The notes beneath the pieces are model-generated. The model was not told the DNA's origin. It ran no database searches and worked only from the letters and a program-made list of their open reading frames with translations. A stretch of 64,000 bases of DNA from Chachezhania antarctica (GTDB lineage: Bacteria > Pseudomonadota > Alphaproteobacteria > Rhodobacterales > Rhodobacteraceae), in contig NZ_QZEX01000005.1 of the NCBI RefSeq assembly GCF_003646465.1, positions 249,123 to 313,122 of the forward strand, given 5' to 3'. A program made the translations under genes and the position numbers. Of this stretch, positions 54,175 through 62,649 are shown piece after piece; the first letter of the stretch is position 1; each line of letters starts with the position of its first letter.

Positions 54175-54917
54175 TCGCGATGCTGGGCATGTACGATCAC
54201 CCGGCGATCCAGGGCGCGAATGACCGCTACTGGGCCCTGATCCGCGATCACCTGGGCCGCGGCCCCGAAACCCTGACCCGCGACCGCGATTTCTGGGACA
54301 TGTGGCTGTCGCCCGACCTGCTGCTGGGCCAGACCTGCGGCCTGCCCTACCGGTCGCGCCTGCATGACAAGGTCACCAAGATCTGCACGCCGGATTACGG
54401 CCTGCCCGATTGCCCGGCGGGCCATTACAAGTCGTGTTTCGTGGTGCGCAAGGATTCGGATGTCCGGACGCTCAAGGATCTGGACGGGCTGCGGATGGTT
54501 TACAACGAAGATGTCTCCCAATCCGGCTGGGCCGGGCCGATGGCGCATCTCAGGGCCAACGGGGTCACGCCCGCCTCGGCCGAAGCCACGGGCGCGCATG
54601 TGAATTCGATGAAGGCAGTGGCCGAGGGGCGGGCCGATTTCTCGGGCATCGACGGGATCACCTGGAATACCCTGTTGGCCCATGAACCCGCCGCAGACAC
54701 ACTCAGGATCATCGACTGGACACCGCCAACGCCCGGCCTGCCCTACATCACCAGCCTGTCAAACGATCCGGAACCGCTGGAAAAGGCCATTCAGGCGGCA
54801 ATCGACGGGCTTGCCCCGGCGGACCGCGAGACGTTGCAACTGCGCGGGATTGTCAACATCCCGACAGAGGAATATCTGTCGGTCGAAACCCCGCCGCATC
54901 CTGCGGCGGCTGCCTGA
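54171..54917 (+). CDS. PhnD/SsuA-like substrate-binding-fold protein without signal peptide
   Basis: 248 aa resembling periplasmic binding proteins of phosphonate/phosphite type (PhnD): ALIRDHLGRGP, LGQTCGLPYRSRLH, YKSCFVVRKDSDVRTLKDLDG (positions 85-105), and AVAEGRADFSGIDGITWNTL. No signal sequence or lipobox precedes MIAMLGMYDHP, so the protein should be cytosolic, unlike classical binding proteins. No ABC permease genes are near. Coupled to TerB copy 2. Could be an intracellular ligand sensor; substrate unknown. Confidence 0.75.
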   Translation: MIAMLGMYDHPAIQGANDRYWALIRDHLGRGPETLTRDRDFWDMWLSPDLLLGQTCGLPYRSRLHDKVTKICTPDYGLPDCPAGHYKSCFVVRKDSDVRTLKDLDGLRMVYNEDVSQSGWAGPMAHLRANGVTPASAEATGAHVNSMKAVAEGRADFSGIDGITWNTLLAHEPAADTLRIIDWTPPTPGLPYITSLSNDPEPLEKAIQAAIDGLAPADRETLQLRGIVNIPTEEYLSVETPPHPAAAA

Positions 54918-54970
54918 CATGTGCGGCGGGCCAATTTCGGCCCCCCACCGGCAGTAGACCGGAGCATAAG

Positions 54971-56299
54971 ATGGACCTCGCCGATCTGGGCGCCTTTGCC
55001 ACCCTGCGGGTGGCGGCGGCGGACCTGAACGGGCAGATGCGCGGCAAGCGCGTGCCCGGATCCTATGGTGCGAAGCTGGAAGGCGGCGCCGTGCGCATGC
55101 CCTATTCCGCACTGAACGTGGACCTGTGGGGCGCCGATATCGCCGACAGCCCGCTGGTGTTCGATTCGGGCGATGCCGATGGCGTCCTGCGCCCGACGGA
55201 TCGTGGCCCGGTGCCGATGCCGTGGATCCCTGCTCCCACCGCACTCGTGCCGATGACGATGCATCACGAGGATGGCCGCCCCTTCGCCGGCGACCCGCGC
55301 CATGCGCTGGCCCGCATCCTCGACCGTTATGCCAAACGCGGCTGGCAGGTGATGGCCGCGACCGAGATGGAATTCACGCTGCTGGACGACAGCGGCAACG
55401 CCCCCCTGCCGCCGCGCAACCCGATGACGGGCCGCGCGCTGGCGGGCGAGGCGGTGCTGTCGCTGGCGGAAATGGACGCGTTCGATGGCTTTTTCACCGC
55501 GCTCTACGATGGCTGCGCGGCGATGGGCATCCCGGCGCAATCGGCGATTTCGGAATCCGGCGTGGGCCAGTTCGAACTGGCGCTGGAACACCAGCCGGCC
55601 CTGCGCGCGGCCGACGATGCGTGGCTGTTCAAGGCGCTGGTGCGGGGCCTTGCACGCGCGCACGGATTTTCGGCCACCTTCATGGCCAAGCCCTATGGTG
55701 ACGATGCCGGCAACGGGATGCATGTGCATTTCTCGGTCCTGGACGCCGATGGCAACAACGTGTTCGACGATGGCACGCCCAAGGGCAACGACGTCCTGCG
55801 CCATGCCGTCGCCGGCTGCCTGGCCGCGATGCCCGACAGTACGGCGATCTTCGCGCCGCACATGAACTCCTACGAGCGGTTCGTCGACGGGGCCCATGCG
55901 CCCACAGGCGCTGCGTGGGGCTATGACAACCGGACCGTGTCGATCCGCATTCCTGCCGGCCCGCCGGTGGCCCGTCGGATCGAACATCGCGTCGCGGGCG
56001 GGGACCTGAACCCCTACCTTGGCATCGCCGCCATGCTGGGCGCCGCGCTGAACGGGATCGAGGACGAAGCCGAACCGCCCGCCCCGGTCGAAGGCAACGC
56101 CTACGAGATCGAGGGCCTGCCGACGCTGGCGCCGACAATGGCCGCGGCGCTCGACCGGTTCGAAGCCAGCCCGCTGATGGCACGGATCTTCCCGGCGCAG
56201 CTGATCGACTGCCTCGTGCGGATGAAACGACAGGAAATCGAGCGGTTCGAGGCCCTTTCCCCCAAGGAACACTGGCTCTCCTACCTCGAAACCGTCTGA
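54971..56299 (+). CDS. Glutamine-synthetase-family ligase, copy 1 (gamma-glutamylamine synthetase-like)
   Basis: 442 aa. C-terminal GS catalytic barrel: ATEMEFTLL (metal Glu), SESGVGQFELAL, GNGMHVHFSVLD (ATP/metal His), WGYDNRTVSIRIP and GGDLNPYLGIAAML. The N-terminal domain is short, as in PuuA-type enzymes that join glutamate to a mono- or polyamine rather than to ammonia. It lies 53 nt after the PhnD-like gene and before an amidotransferase and a second GS paralogue. Confidence 0.85.
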   Translation: MDLADLGAFATLRVAAADLNGQMRGKRVPGSYGAKLEGGAVRMPYSALNVDLWGADIADSPLVFDSGDADGVLRPTDRGPVPMPWIPAPTALVPMTMHHEDGRPFAGDPRHALARILDRYAKRGWQVMAATEMEFTLLDDSGNAPLPPRNPMTGRALAGEAVLSLAEMDAFDGFFTALYDGCAAMGIPAQSAISESGVGQFELALEHQPALRAADDAWLFKALVRGLARAHGFSATFMAKPYGDDAGNGMHVHFSVLDADGNNVFDDGTPKGNDVLRHAVAGCLAAMPDSTAIFAPHMNSYERFVDGAHAPTGAAWGYDNRTVSIRIPAGPPVARRIEHRVAGGDLNPYLGIAAMLGAALNGIEDEAEPPAPVEGNAYEIEGLPTLAPTMAAALDRFEASPLMARIFPAQLIDCLVRMKRQEIERFEALSPKEHWLSYLETV

Positions 56300-56359
56300 T
56301 GGCTTGCTCCGGGGGCGCCTCCTCGGGTAGGAAGATTTGATCAAACTCTCCGGTGCTCT

Positions 56360-57040
56360 ATGAAAATCGGCATATTGCAGACGGGCCACGCGCCCGATCT
56401 GGTCCTTGAAAAGAACGGCGACTACGACGCCATGTTCCGCCGCCTGCTGGACGGGCACGGGTTCGAGTTCGTGACCTACAACGTGGTCGACAACGAATTC
56501 CCGGACGGTGCGGAGGCCGCCGATGGCTGGCTTGTCACCGGCTCGCGCCATGGCGCGTATGAAGATCACGACTGGATTCCGCCGCTGGAAGAGCTGATCC
56601 GCGAGATCAAGGCGAAGGACCGGCCCATGGTCGGCGTCTGCTTCGGCCACCAGATCATCGCGCAGGCGCTTGGTGGCAAGGTGGAAAAATTCGCCGGCGG
56701 CTGGGCCGTGGGGCGCAAGGAATACCGCATCGGCGACCAGATCATGGCGCTGAACGCATGGCACCAGGACCAGGTGGTCGAATTGCCCGAAGGCGCCACG
56801 GTCGAAGGCCACAGCGATTTCACGGCCAACGCCATCGTCTCCTACGGCCCTAACGTCTGGACGGTGCAGCCCCACCCGGAATTTCAAAGTGACGTGATCG
56901 AAGCGCTGATCCATGGTCGCGGCAAGGGCGTGGTGCCCGACGATCTGCTGGCGGAGGCCGAAGAGACGCTGGTGCAACCCAACGACAATGCCTCGATCGC
57001 GCTGAAGATGGCCAAGGTCCTGAAAGGAGAACGGTCATGA
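56360..57040 (+). CDS. Class I glutamine amidotransferase-like protein
   Basis: 226-aa GATase1 domain alone: GVCFGHQIIAQALGG with nucleophile Cys94, and VQPHPEFQSDVI with His172 and Glu174, so the triad is complete. Most like GMP-synthase-type stand-alone amidotransferases. Between two GS-type ligases it could hydrolyse gamma-glutamyl adducts (as PuuD does, though PuuD is a different subfamily) or supply ammonia. Its stop overlaps the second GS gene by 4 nt. Confidence 0.85.
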   Translation: MKIGILQTGHAPDLVLEKNGDYDAMFRRLLDGHGFEFVTYNVVDNEFPDGAEAADGWLVTGSRHGAYEDHDWIPPLEELIREIKAKDRPMVGVCFGHQIIAQALGGKVEKFAGGWAVGRKEYRIGDQIMALNAWHQDQVVELPEGATVEGHSDFTANAIVSYGPNVWTVQPHPEFQSDVIEALIHGRGKGVVPDDLLAEAEETLVQPNDNASIALKMAKVLKGERS

Positions 57041-58410
57041 AGATCGATCCGGTCGAAAGCTGGCCCGACATCCTGCCCGAAGCGGCCCGCGAATACCTTG
57101 AAGGCCGGAGGCTGGACGAGGTCGAATGCATCATCTCGGACTTGCCGGGCATTGCCCGCGGCAAGGCCGTGCCGGCGCAGAAATTCCGGCGGATGAACCA
57201 GTTCCACCTGCCCGACAGCATCTTCTTCCAGACCATCACCGGTGACTGGAGCGAGGCCGCCGGCCAGGACGGCTTCCTTGAGCGGGACATGGTGCTGAAG
57301 CCCGACTACTCCACCGCCACCGCCGCACCGTGGACGGCCGACTGGACGCTGCAGGTGATCCACGACGCCTTTGACCGCGCGGGCGAGCCGATCCCGTTCT
57401 CCCCCCGCAACGTGCTGAAGCGGGTCGTGAAACTGTACGAGGACAAGGGCTGGAAACCGGTCGTGGCGCCCGAGATGGAATTCTACCTCGTCGCCCGCAA
57501 CACAGACCCGGCCCGCCAGATCGAACCGATGATGGGCCGGTCGGGCCGCCCCGCCGCCGCGCGGCAGGCCTATTCGATGACCGCGGTCGATGAATTCGGC
57601 CCGGTGATCGACTCGATCTACGATTACGCCGAAGCGCAAGGGTTCGAGATCGACGGCATCACCCAGGAAGGTGGTGCCGGGCAGCTGGAGATCAACCTGC
57701 GCCACGGTGACCCGGTGCTGCTGGCCGACGAGGTCTTCTATTTCAAGCGCCTGATCCGGGAAGCGGCGCTGAAGCAGGGCTGTTTCGCCACCTTCATGGC
57801 GAAGCCCATCATGGACGAACCGGGCAGCGCAATGCACATCCACCATTCGGTGGTCGATGCGAAGACCGGCAAGAACATCTTCACCAATCCCGACGGGTCG
57901 GAGACGGACGAGTTCTTCCACTACATCGCCGGTCTGCAGAACCACCTGCCCGCGGCGCTGGCGCTGATGGCGCCCTACGTGAATTCCTACCGCCGCTACG
58001 TTCCCGACAATGCGGCCCCCATCAACCTGAAATGGGGCTACGACAACCGGACGACGGGCATCCGCGTCCCCATCTCGGACCCGGACGCGCGGCGGATCGA
58101 AAACCGGATCGCAGGGATGGATTGCAACCCTTACCTGGGAATCGCGGCGTCGCTCGCCTGTGGCTACCTGGGAATGACCGACAAGATCATGCCCGAGGAC
58201 AAGACCGAGATCGACGCCTATTCCATCGAAGGCGATTTCCCCCGTCTGCTTGGCAGCGCGCTGGACCTGTTCGAGGATTCGAGCCCGCTCCACGAGGTGA
58301 TTCACCCCGAATTCGCCCGCGTCTACGGCATCGTGAAACGAACGGAGTACGAGGAATTCCTGCAGGTGATCTCTCCGTGGGAGCGGGAGCATCTGCTGCT
58401 GAACGTCTGA
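57037..58410 (+). CDS. Gamma-glutamylputrescine synthetase-like enzyme, copy 2
   Basis: 457 aa, GS fold: N-terminal DEVECIISDLPGIARGKAVP, then APEMEFYLVARNTD, TQEGGAGQLEINL, GSAMHIHHSVVDA, WGYDNRTTGIRVPISDPDARR and DCNPYLGIAASLA. The closest known function is PuuA, ATP-dependent coupling of glutamate to putrescine. It differs clearly from copy 1, so the two probably act on different amines or steps. Coupled to the amidotransferase and followed by the PuuB-like oxidase. Confidence 0.88.
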   Translation: MKIDPVESWPDILPEAAREYLEGRRLDEVECIISDLPGIARGKAVPAQKFRRMNQFHLPDSIFFQTITGDWSEAAGQDGFLERDMVLKPDYSTATAAPWTADWTLQVIHDAFDRAGEPIPFSPRNVLKRVVKLYEDKGWKPVVAPEMEFYLVARNTDPARQIEPMMGRSGRPAAARQAYSMTAVDEFGPVIDSIYDYAEAQGFEIDGITQEGGAGQLEINLRHGDPVLLADEVFYFKRLIREAALKQGCFATFMAKPIMDEPGSAMHIHHSVVDAKTGKNIFTNPDGSETDEFFHYIAGLQNHLPAALALMAPYVNSYRRYVPDNAAPINLKWGYDNRTTGIRVPISDPDARRIENRIAGMDCNPYLGIAASLACGYLGMTDKIMPEDKTEIDAYSIEGDFPRLLGSALDLFEDSSPLHEVIHPEFARVYGIVKRTEYEEFLQVISPWEREHLLLNV

Positions 58411-58441
58411 CCGGGCGCGCGGCCCGCGCCACAACCGAAAG

Positions 58442-58462
58442 GGATGGCCCCCGCGGCCATCC
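58442..58462 (+). repeat. Hairpin just before the puuB-like start
   Basis: 8-bp inverted repeat GGATGGCC/GGCCATCC with a 5-nt loop, 8 nt before the chosen ATG (58471) and overlapping the only Shine-Dalgarno-like AAAGGG. It may limit translation of the oxidase. Confidence 0.5.
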
Positions 58463-58470
58463 AACCTTGC

Positions 58471-59775
58471 ATGAACCTTCTCGACGCGAACGACCCGACG
58501 GGCGCCTACCCCGACAGCTGGTACGCGGCCACGGCCAACGACCCGACCCGTTATCCGGCGCTGGAGGGCGACACGAAGGTCGATGTCTGCGTGATCGGCG
58601 GCGGTTTCACCGGGCTGTCCGCGGCGCTGCACCTTGCCCAGGCCGGCCGCCGCGTGATGCTGCTGGAAGCGCACCAGGTGGGCTTCGGTGCATCCGGGCG
58701 GAACGGCGGGCAGGTCGGCAGCGGTCAGCGGGTGGGCACCGAAACGCTCGACCGGATGGTGGGGCGCGAAAACTCCGACAGGCTCTGGGCGCTCAGTCAG
58801 GCGTCGAAGGATCTGGTCAAGAGCCTGTCCCACGAGCACGGGATCGACTGCGATCTGCGCCCCGGCATCGCCCACGCCTCCCGCACCAAGGCGGGGATGG
58901 AGGACGAACACCGCGAAGCCGACATGCTGGCAGACCGCTACAGCTACAACGCGATCACCAAGCTGGACCGCGACGCGTTCCATGCGCTCTGCCCGTCGGA
59001 CTTCTACTATGGCGGCACGCTCGACATGGATGCCTGCCACATCCACCCGCTGAATTTCGCGCTGGGGCTGGCGCGTGCGGCGGCCGCGGCCGGGGCCGTG
59101 ATCCACGAAAGGACGCGGGTCACGGGGTTGGATCAGGGCACCCCGGTGGTGGTTCATACCGCGCAGGGCAAGGTGACTGCGGACCACGTGATCCTGGCCT
59201 GCAACGGCTATCTTGGGGATCTTTCGCCAAAGGTCGCCGCGCGGGTGATGCCGATCAACAATTTCATCCTCGCGACCGAGCCCCTGGGCGACGATGCCGC
59301 CCGTGTCCTGACGCAGGACGTGGCGGTGGCCGATGACATGTTCGTGGTGAACTACTACCGCCTGTCCCGCGACAAGCGGCTGCTGTTCGGTGGCGGCGAA
59401 AGCTATGGCTACCGCTTTCCTGCGGATATCGAGGCCAAGGTGCGCAAGCAGATGGTGCAGGTCTATCCCCACCTGAAGGATGTGCGCGCCTCGCACGCCT
59501 GGGGCGGGACGCTGGCCATCACCGTGCGGCGGATGCCCTACCTCGCGCGGCTGACGCCCACGATCCTGACCGCCTCGGGCTATTCCGGCCATGGCGTGGC
59601 ATTGGCGACGCTGTCGGGCAAGCTGATGGCGCAGGCGGTCGAAGGACAAAGCGACGGGTTTGACACCATGGCCGCCGTGCCCGCCCTGCCCTTTCCGGGC
59701 GGCAGCGCACTACGCAGCCCCATCCTTGTGCTTGCGATGAGCTGGTTCGCCATGCGCGACCGGCTGGGCTTCTGA
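58471..59775 (+). CDS. puuB: Gamma-glutamylputrescine oxidase-like flavoprotein
   Basis: 434-aa DAO-family oxidase: VCVIGGGFTGLSAALHLAQAG (positions about 38-58, FAD motif GGGFTG), LLEAHQVGFGASGRNGGQVG, and a C-terminal LTASGYSGHGVALATLSGKL. With the PuuA-type ligase directly upstream it fits the oxidation of gamma-glutamylputrescine to the aldehyde. ATG 58471 gives the typical MNLLDANDPTG start; an earlier ATG at 58444 is possible. No puuC-type dehydrogenase follows. Confidence 0.85.
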   Translation: MNLLDANDPTGAYPDSWYAATANDPTRYPALEGDTKVDVCVIGGGFTGLSAALHLAQAGRRVMLLEAHQVGFGASGRNGGQVGSGQRVGTETLDRMVGRENSDRLWALSQASKDLVKSLSHEHGIDCDLRPGIAHASRTKAGMEDEHREADMLADRYSYNAITKLDRDAFHALCPSDFYYGGTLDMDACHIHPLNFALGLARAAAAAGAVIHERTRVTGLDQGTPVVVHTAQGKVTADHVILACNGYLGDLSPKVAARVMPINNFILATEPLGDDAARVLTQDVAVADDMFVVNYYRLSRDKRLLFGGGESYGYRFPADIEAKVRKQMVQVYPHLKDVRASHAWGGTLAITVRRMPYLARLTPTILTASGYSGHGVALATLSGKLMAQAVEGQSDGFDTMAAVPALPFPGGSALRSPILVLAMSWFAMRDRLGF

Positions 59776-59838
59776 CGCGTCCCCCCATCACAAATTGCGA
59801 CAATTGCATGAATTTTCCCGGTTCCGCGGGGATTGCGC

Positions 59839-59867
59839 TTGGCCTGCGCGCGCGGCTGTATTAAGAT
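59839..59867 (+). promoter_or_regulatory. Candidate promoter of the DegT-type aminotransferase
   Basis: TTGGCC (59839-59844), 17 nt, TAAGAT (59862-59867), ending 31 nt before ATG 59899. Confidence 0.5.
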
Positions 59868-59898
59868 AAGCCAAAGTACGATTTAAGGAAATCGAAAT

Positions 59899-61134
59899 AT
59901 GCAGCCGACCTCCACCGCAGGGCCCGTCGCCGTTCCCGACGTCCACCAGGCCGAGCCGATCCCCGCCGCCGCACGCGAGGCGATCGACGCGCTGATGCAG
60001 ACGGCAGACCTGTTCCGCTACAACTCGGACGAAGCGCCGGTGACGCTGCTGGAAGCCGAATTCGCCGAGATGATGGGCACGCGCTATGCGCTGGCCGTTT
60101 CGTCCTGTTCTGCCGCGCTGTTCCTATCGCTGAAGGCGCTTGGCCTGCCCCGCGACGCGCGGGTGCTGATCCCGGGCTTTACCTTCGCCGCCGTGCCCTC
60201 GTCGGTCATCCATGCCGACTGCAAGCCGGTGCTGTGCGAAGTTGGCACCAACTACCGGATCAATCTTGCCGATTTCGAGGCGAAGCTGGATCAGGACATT
60301 GCTGCCGTCATCATCTCGCACATGCGCGGACATACATCTGACATGGACGCGATCATGAGCCTGTGCGAGGCGCGCAGCATCCCGGTGATCGAAGACGCGG
60401 CGCATTCGCTGGGCACGACTTGGGGCGGCGAAAAGATCGGGACGATCGGCCAGGTCGGCTGCTTCTCGTTTCAAAGCTACAAGATGATCAACGCGGGCGA
60501 AGGTGGCATCCTGGTGACCGACGATGCCGATCTTGTCGCGCGGGCGGTGATCATGTCGGGCGCCTACGAACATAACTGGAAAAAGCACAAGCGCCGGGGG
60601 GAGAACTCCTCGGACCTCGAAGAGGCGTTCGAACGCTGGCAGAACCAGCTGCCGCTTTATAACCTGCGGATGAACAACCTGTCGGCGGCGGTGATCCGGC
60701 CGCAGATCCCGGAACTGGCGCGGCGCGTGCGCGACGGGCTGGTGAACCACGATTACGTGGCGGGCCGGTTGAACCAGTCGCCATGGTTCGACGTACCGCC
60801 CTGCCTTGCGCCGGAAGTCCGCGCGCCGGATTCGATCCAGTTCAACCTCGTGAACCTCTCCGACGATCAGGTGCTGGCCTTCGCCGCGCTGTCGGCGCAA
60901 CGCGGGGTGAAGGTTCAGGTTTTCGGGATGAGCACGGACAACGCCCGCGCCTTCTGGAACTGGCAATTCATCGAGGACCTGCCCGAGCTGCCCCAGACCC
61001 GCGCGATGCTGATGCGCGCCTGTGACGTGCGCCTGCCGGTGCGGCTGACGCAACCGGAATGCGATGCGATCACGGATGTTCTGCTGGGCGCCATGGACGA
61101 CATCCTGGGCGAGGCCCGCGCCTACGGCACCTGA
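59899..61134 (+). CDS. DegT/DnrJ/EryC1-family PLP aminotransferase
   Basis: 411 aa, PLP fold type I as in sugar aminotransferases. SSCSAALFLSLKALGLP (cofactor phosphate site), PGFTFAAVPSSVIHADCKPV, VIEDAAHSLGTTWGG (cofactor Asp), and CFSFQSYKMINAGEGG with the PLP Lys at 195. Ribosome site AAGGAAAT 8 nt before ATG. The substrate in this context is open: no sugar-nucleotide genes surround it, so an amine or amino-aldehyde related to the upstream operon is possible. Confidence 0.87.
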   Translation: MQPTSTAGPVAVPDVHQAEPIPAAAREAIDALMQTADLFRYNSDEAPVTLLEAEFAEMMGTRYALAVSSCSAALFLSLKALGLPRDARVLIPGFTFAAVPSSVIHADCKPVLCEVGTNYRINLADFEAKLDQDIAAVIISHMRGHTSDMDAIMSLCEARSIPVIEDAAHSLGTTWGGEKIGTIGQVGCFSFQSYKMINAGEGGILVTDDADLVARAVIMSGAYEHNWKKHKRRGENSSDLEEAFERWQNQLPLYNLRMNNLSAAVIRPQIPELARRVRDGLVNHDYVAGRLNQSPWFDVPPCLAPEVRAPDSIQFNLVNLSDDQVLAFAALSAQRGVKVQVFGMSTDNARAFWNWQFIEDLPELPQTRAMLMRACDVRLPVRLTQPECDAITDVLLGAMDDILGEARAYGT

Positions 61135-61178
61135 AGCGTCGGCGTTTCCTGAAAAGGACAGCGGCGCGCCAGCGCCGC

Positions 61179-61256
61179 ATCGCGCCCAAGCGTGGCCCGG
61201 AGGATCCCGAAGGGATCCGACGGGGGCGGGCGGGTGGGCCGCGCGCAGGGCGCGAT
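61179..61256. repeat. Nested palindrome between degT-type gene and phaR
   Basis: Outer arms ATCGCGCCC/GGGCGCGAT (61179-61187 with 61248-61256), middle arms GGCCC/GGGCC (61194-61198 with 61236-61240) and inner hairpin GGATCCC/GGGATCC (61202-61208 with 61212-61218). Between convergent genes, it may end transcription from both sides; it differs in sequence from repeat families 1 and 2. Confidence 0.7.
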
Positions 61257-61269
61257 CCCGCCGCCAGCC

Positions 61270-61830
61270 CTACATCTTAGACAGTTTCGACTGCAGGTCG
61301 GCCAGCTGCTTCTTGATCTCGTCCAGCTCTTCGCTTTCGCTACCGGCCGGCCGTGATCCGTCCCCTTCCCGGCCAGGGCCCGACATGCCCCCCGGGAAGC
61401 CGCCCGTCATCGCCTTCAGCCATGCCTCCTGCTGCGCCTTCATCGCCTCGAAGCCCGGCAGCGTCGTCATCGGATTGATGACCTGCATGTTCTCCATCAT
61501 CTTCGACTGGCTGTCGCGCAGCATCTCGAACGAGCTTTGCAGGAACTGCGGCATCATCCCGCCGCCCGGCACCATGTAGCTGCGCACCAGATCCATCAGC
61601 ACGTTCACCGGCAGGATGTTTTCCCCACGGCTTTCGTGTTCGGCGATGATCTGGAGCAGGTATTGCCGGGTCAGATCGTCCCCGGACTTCAGATCGACAA
61701 TCTGGACTTCACGACCCGCGCGGATGAATCCCGCGATGTCCTCCAGGGTCACGTAGTCGCTTGTTTCGGTATTGTAGAGCCGGCGGCTCGCATATCGTTT
61801 TATCAGAAGCGGCTTGTCGCCTTCCGCCAT
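61270..61830 (-). CDS. phaR: Polyhydroxyalkanoate synthesis repressor PhaR
   Basis: 186 aa. The N-terminal PHB accumulation regulatory domain binds DNA and polymer: LLIKRYASRRLYNTETSDYV and LEDIAGFIRAGREVQIVD, followed by GDDLTRQYLLQII and the middle QSSFEMLRDSQ region. The acidic C-terminal helix is variable. PhaR frees phasin genes when PHA granules appear. Palindromes matching its known TGC/GCA preference lie upstream of phaP and of phaR itself. Ribosome site GGGGAGGGA. Confidence 0.96.
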   Translation of the reverse strand: MAEGDKPLLIKRYASRRLYNTETSDYVTLEDIAGFIRAGREVQIVDLKSGDDLTRQYLLQIIAEHESRGENILPVNVLMDLVRSYMVPGGGMMPQFLQSSFEMLRDSQSKMMENMQVINPMTTLPGFEAMKAQQEAWLKAMTGGFPGGMSGPGREGDGSRPAGSESEELDEIKKQLADLQSKLSKM

Positions 61831-61873
61831 TTCGTTCCCTCCCCGGGGCTGAGCGCTGGACAGAGGTTAATCG

Positions 61874-61884
61874 CTGCAAAGCAG
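61874..61884. promoter_or_regulatory. Candidate PhaR site upstream of phaR
   Basis: CTGC-AAA-GCAG, 44 nt before the phaR start. Same half-site type as at phaP, suggesting autorepression. Confidence 0.45.
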
Positions 61885-61976
61885 AATGCAAAGGGAAAGC
61901 CTTCCTGATCCGGTGCGCGCAGCACATTGCCGGCACGGAAATTCTCCAATTGGCAAAACACTTTCCCGGAATCAGG

Positions 61977-62002
61977 AAGGGCAGGCCTTTCGGCCTGCCC
62001 TT
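61977..62002 (-). terminator. Terminator after phaP
   Basis: 11-bp perfect stem AAGGGCAGGCC/GGCCTGCCCTT with a 4-nt loop, 75 nt after the phaP stop. A clean T-run is missing, but the stem is very stable. Confidence 0.75.
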
Positions 62003-62076
62003 GTCCGAGATTGCACCGGATGGGAGGAGAGGAGGTGCAGATCGTCGAACCTCGAACCTTCAGCGGGCCGACAGGC

Positions 62077-62520
62077 TTACTGAGTGGTCGCTTTCTTGGC
62101 AGCGTCGGTCATGTCCGACGTCGCTTTCTTCATCGCGGTGGAGGCATCTTCGGCAACGTCCTTGCCGGCAGCCATCATCACTTCGACGGTGTCCATCTGG
62201 ACCTTTTTCGCGATCTCGGCGAAGGCGGCCATGTTTTCGGCGGCCACTTCGGCAGAAGCCGATGCGAAATCGGTCATGGCCTTGGCGTAATCGGCCGGCT
62301 CTTCCTTGGCTTTCGCCATGTCGGAGAGCTTCGCCAGCGTGTCCTGGGTCCACTTCGACGTCAGCTGGGCCGACTTGCCGGCGGCGTCCAGAGCGATCGA
62401 GGACAGTTTTTCGTTCAGGTCGGCCTGAGTCTTGAACGCTTCTTCCATCGACGAGGTGTCGATCGGGAATGCGCCCATCATGTCTTTCATCATGGCCGAG
62501 AAGTCTTGCGTATTGGTCAT
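62077..62520 (-). CDS. phaP: Phasin
   Basis: 147-aa amphipathic helical protein coating PHA granules. Rich in Ala, Met, Lys and Asp with regular heptads (SMEEAFKTQADLNEKLSSIA, DFASASAEVAAENMAAFAEI); ends in a Lys/Ala/Thr tail as in many phasins. Start at 62520 with GAAAGGAAT upstream. It lies between phaC and phaR, all on the minus strand, with its own promoter and PhaR-type operators. Confidence 0.94.
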   Translation of the reverse strand: MTNTQDFSAMMKDMMGAFPIDTSSMEEAFKTQADLNEKLSSIALDAAGKSAQLTSKWTQDTLAKLSDMAKAKEEPADYAKAMTDFASASAEVAAENMAAFAEIAKKVQMDTVEVMMAAGKDVAEDASTAMKKATSDMTDAAKKATTQ

Positions 62521-62572
62521 TGGTCAAATTCCTTTCAGCTTAACGGGCCCGCCCCGTTCATCAGCTGAGCCC

Positions 62573-62601
62573 TATATGCATGCTGCGGCGCAGCATTTCA
62601 A
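62573..62601 (-). promoter_or_regulatory. phaP promoter with PhaR-like operator in the spacer
   Basis: On the minus strand TTGAAA (62596-62601), exactly 17 nt, CATATA (62573-62578). The spacer is almost filled by the palindrome ATGCTGCGCCGCAGCAT (62580-62596), matching the TGC/GCA sites known for PhaR. A bound repressor would block RNA polymerase. Confidence 0.75.
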
Positions 62602-62607
62602 GAAAAA

Positions 62608-62624
62608 TTTGCTGCGCCGCAGAA
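62608..62624. promoter_or_regulatory. Second PhaR-like palindrome upstream of phaP
   Basis: TTTGCTGCG-C-CGCAGAA, just upstream of the -35 and 28 nt (centre to centre) from the first palindrome, so cooperative binding is possible. Confidence 0.6.
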
Positions 62625-62649
62625 AGAGCGTTGATTTGACTATATATTT

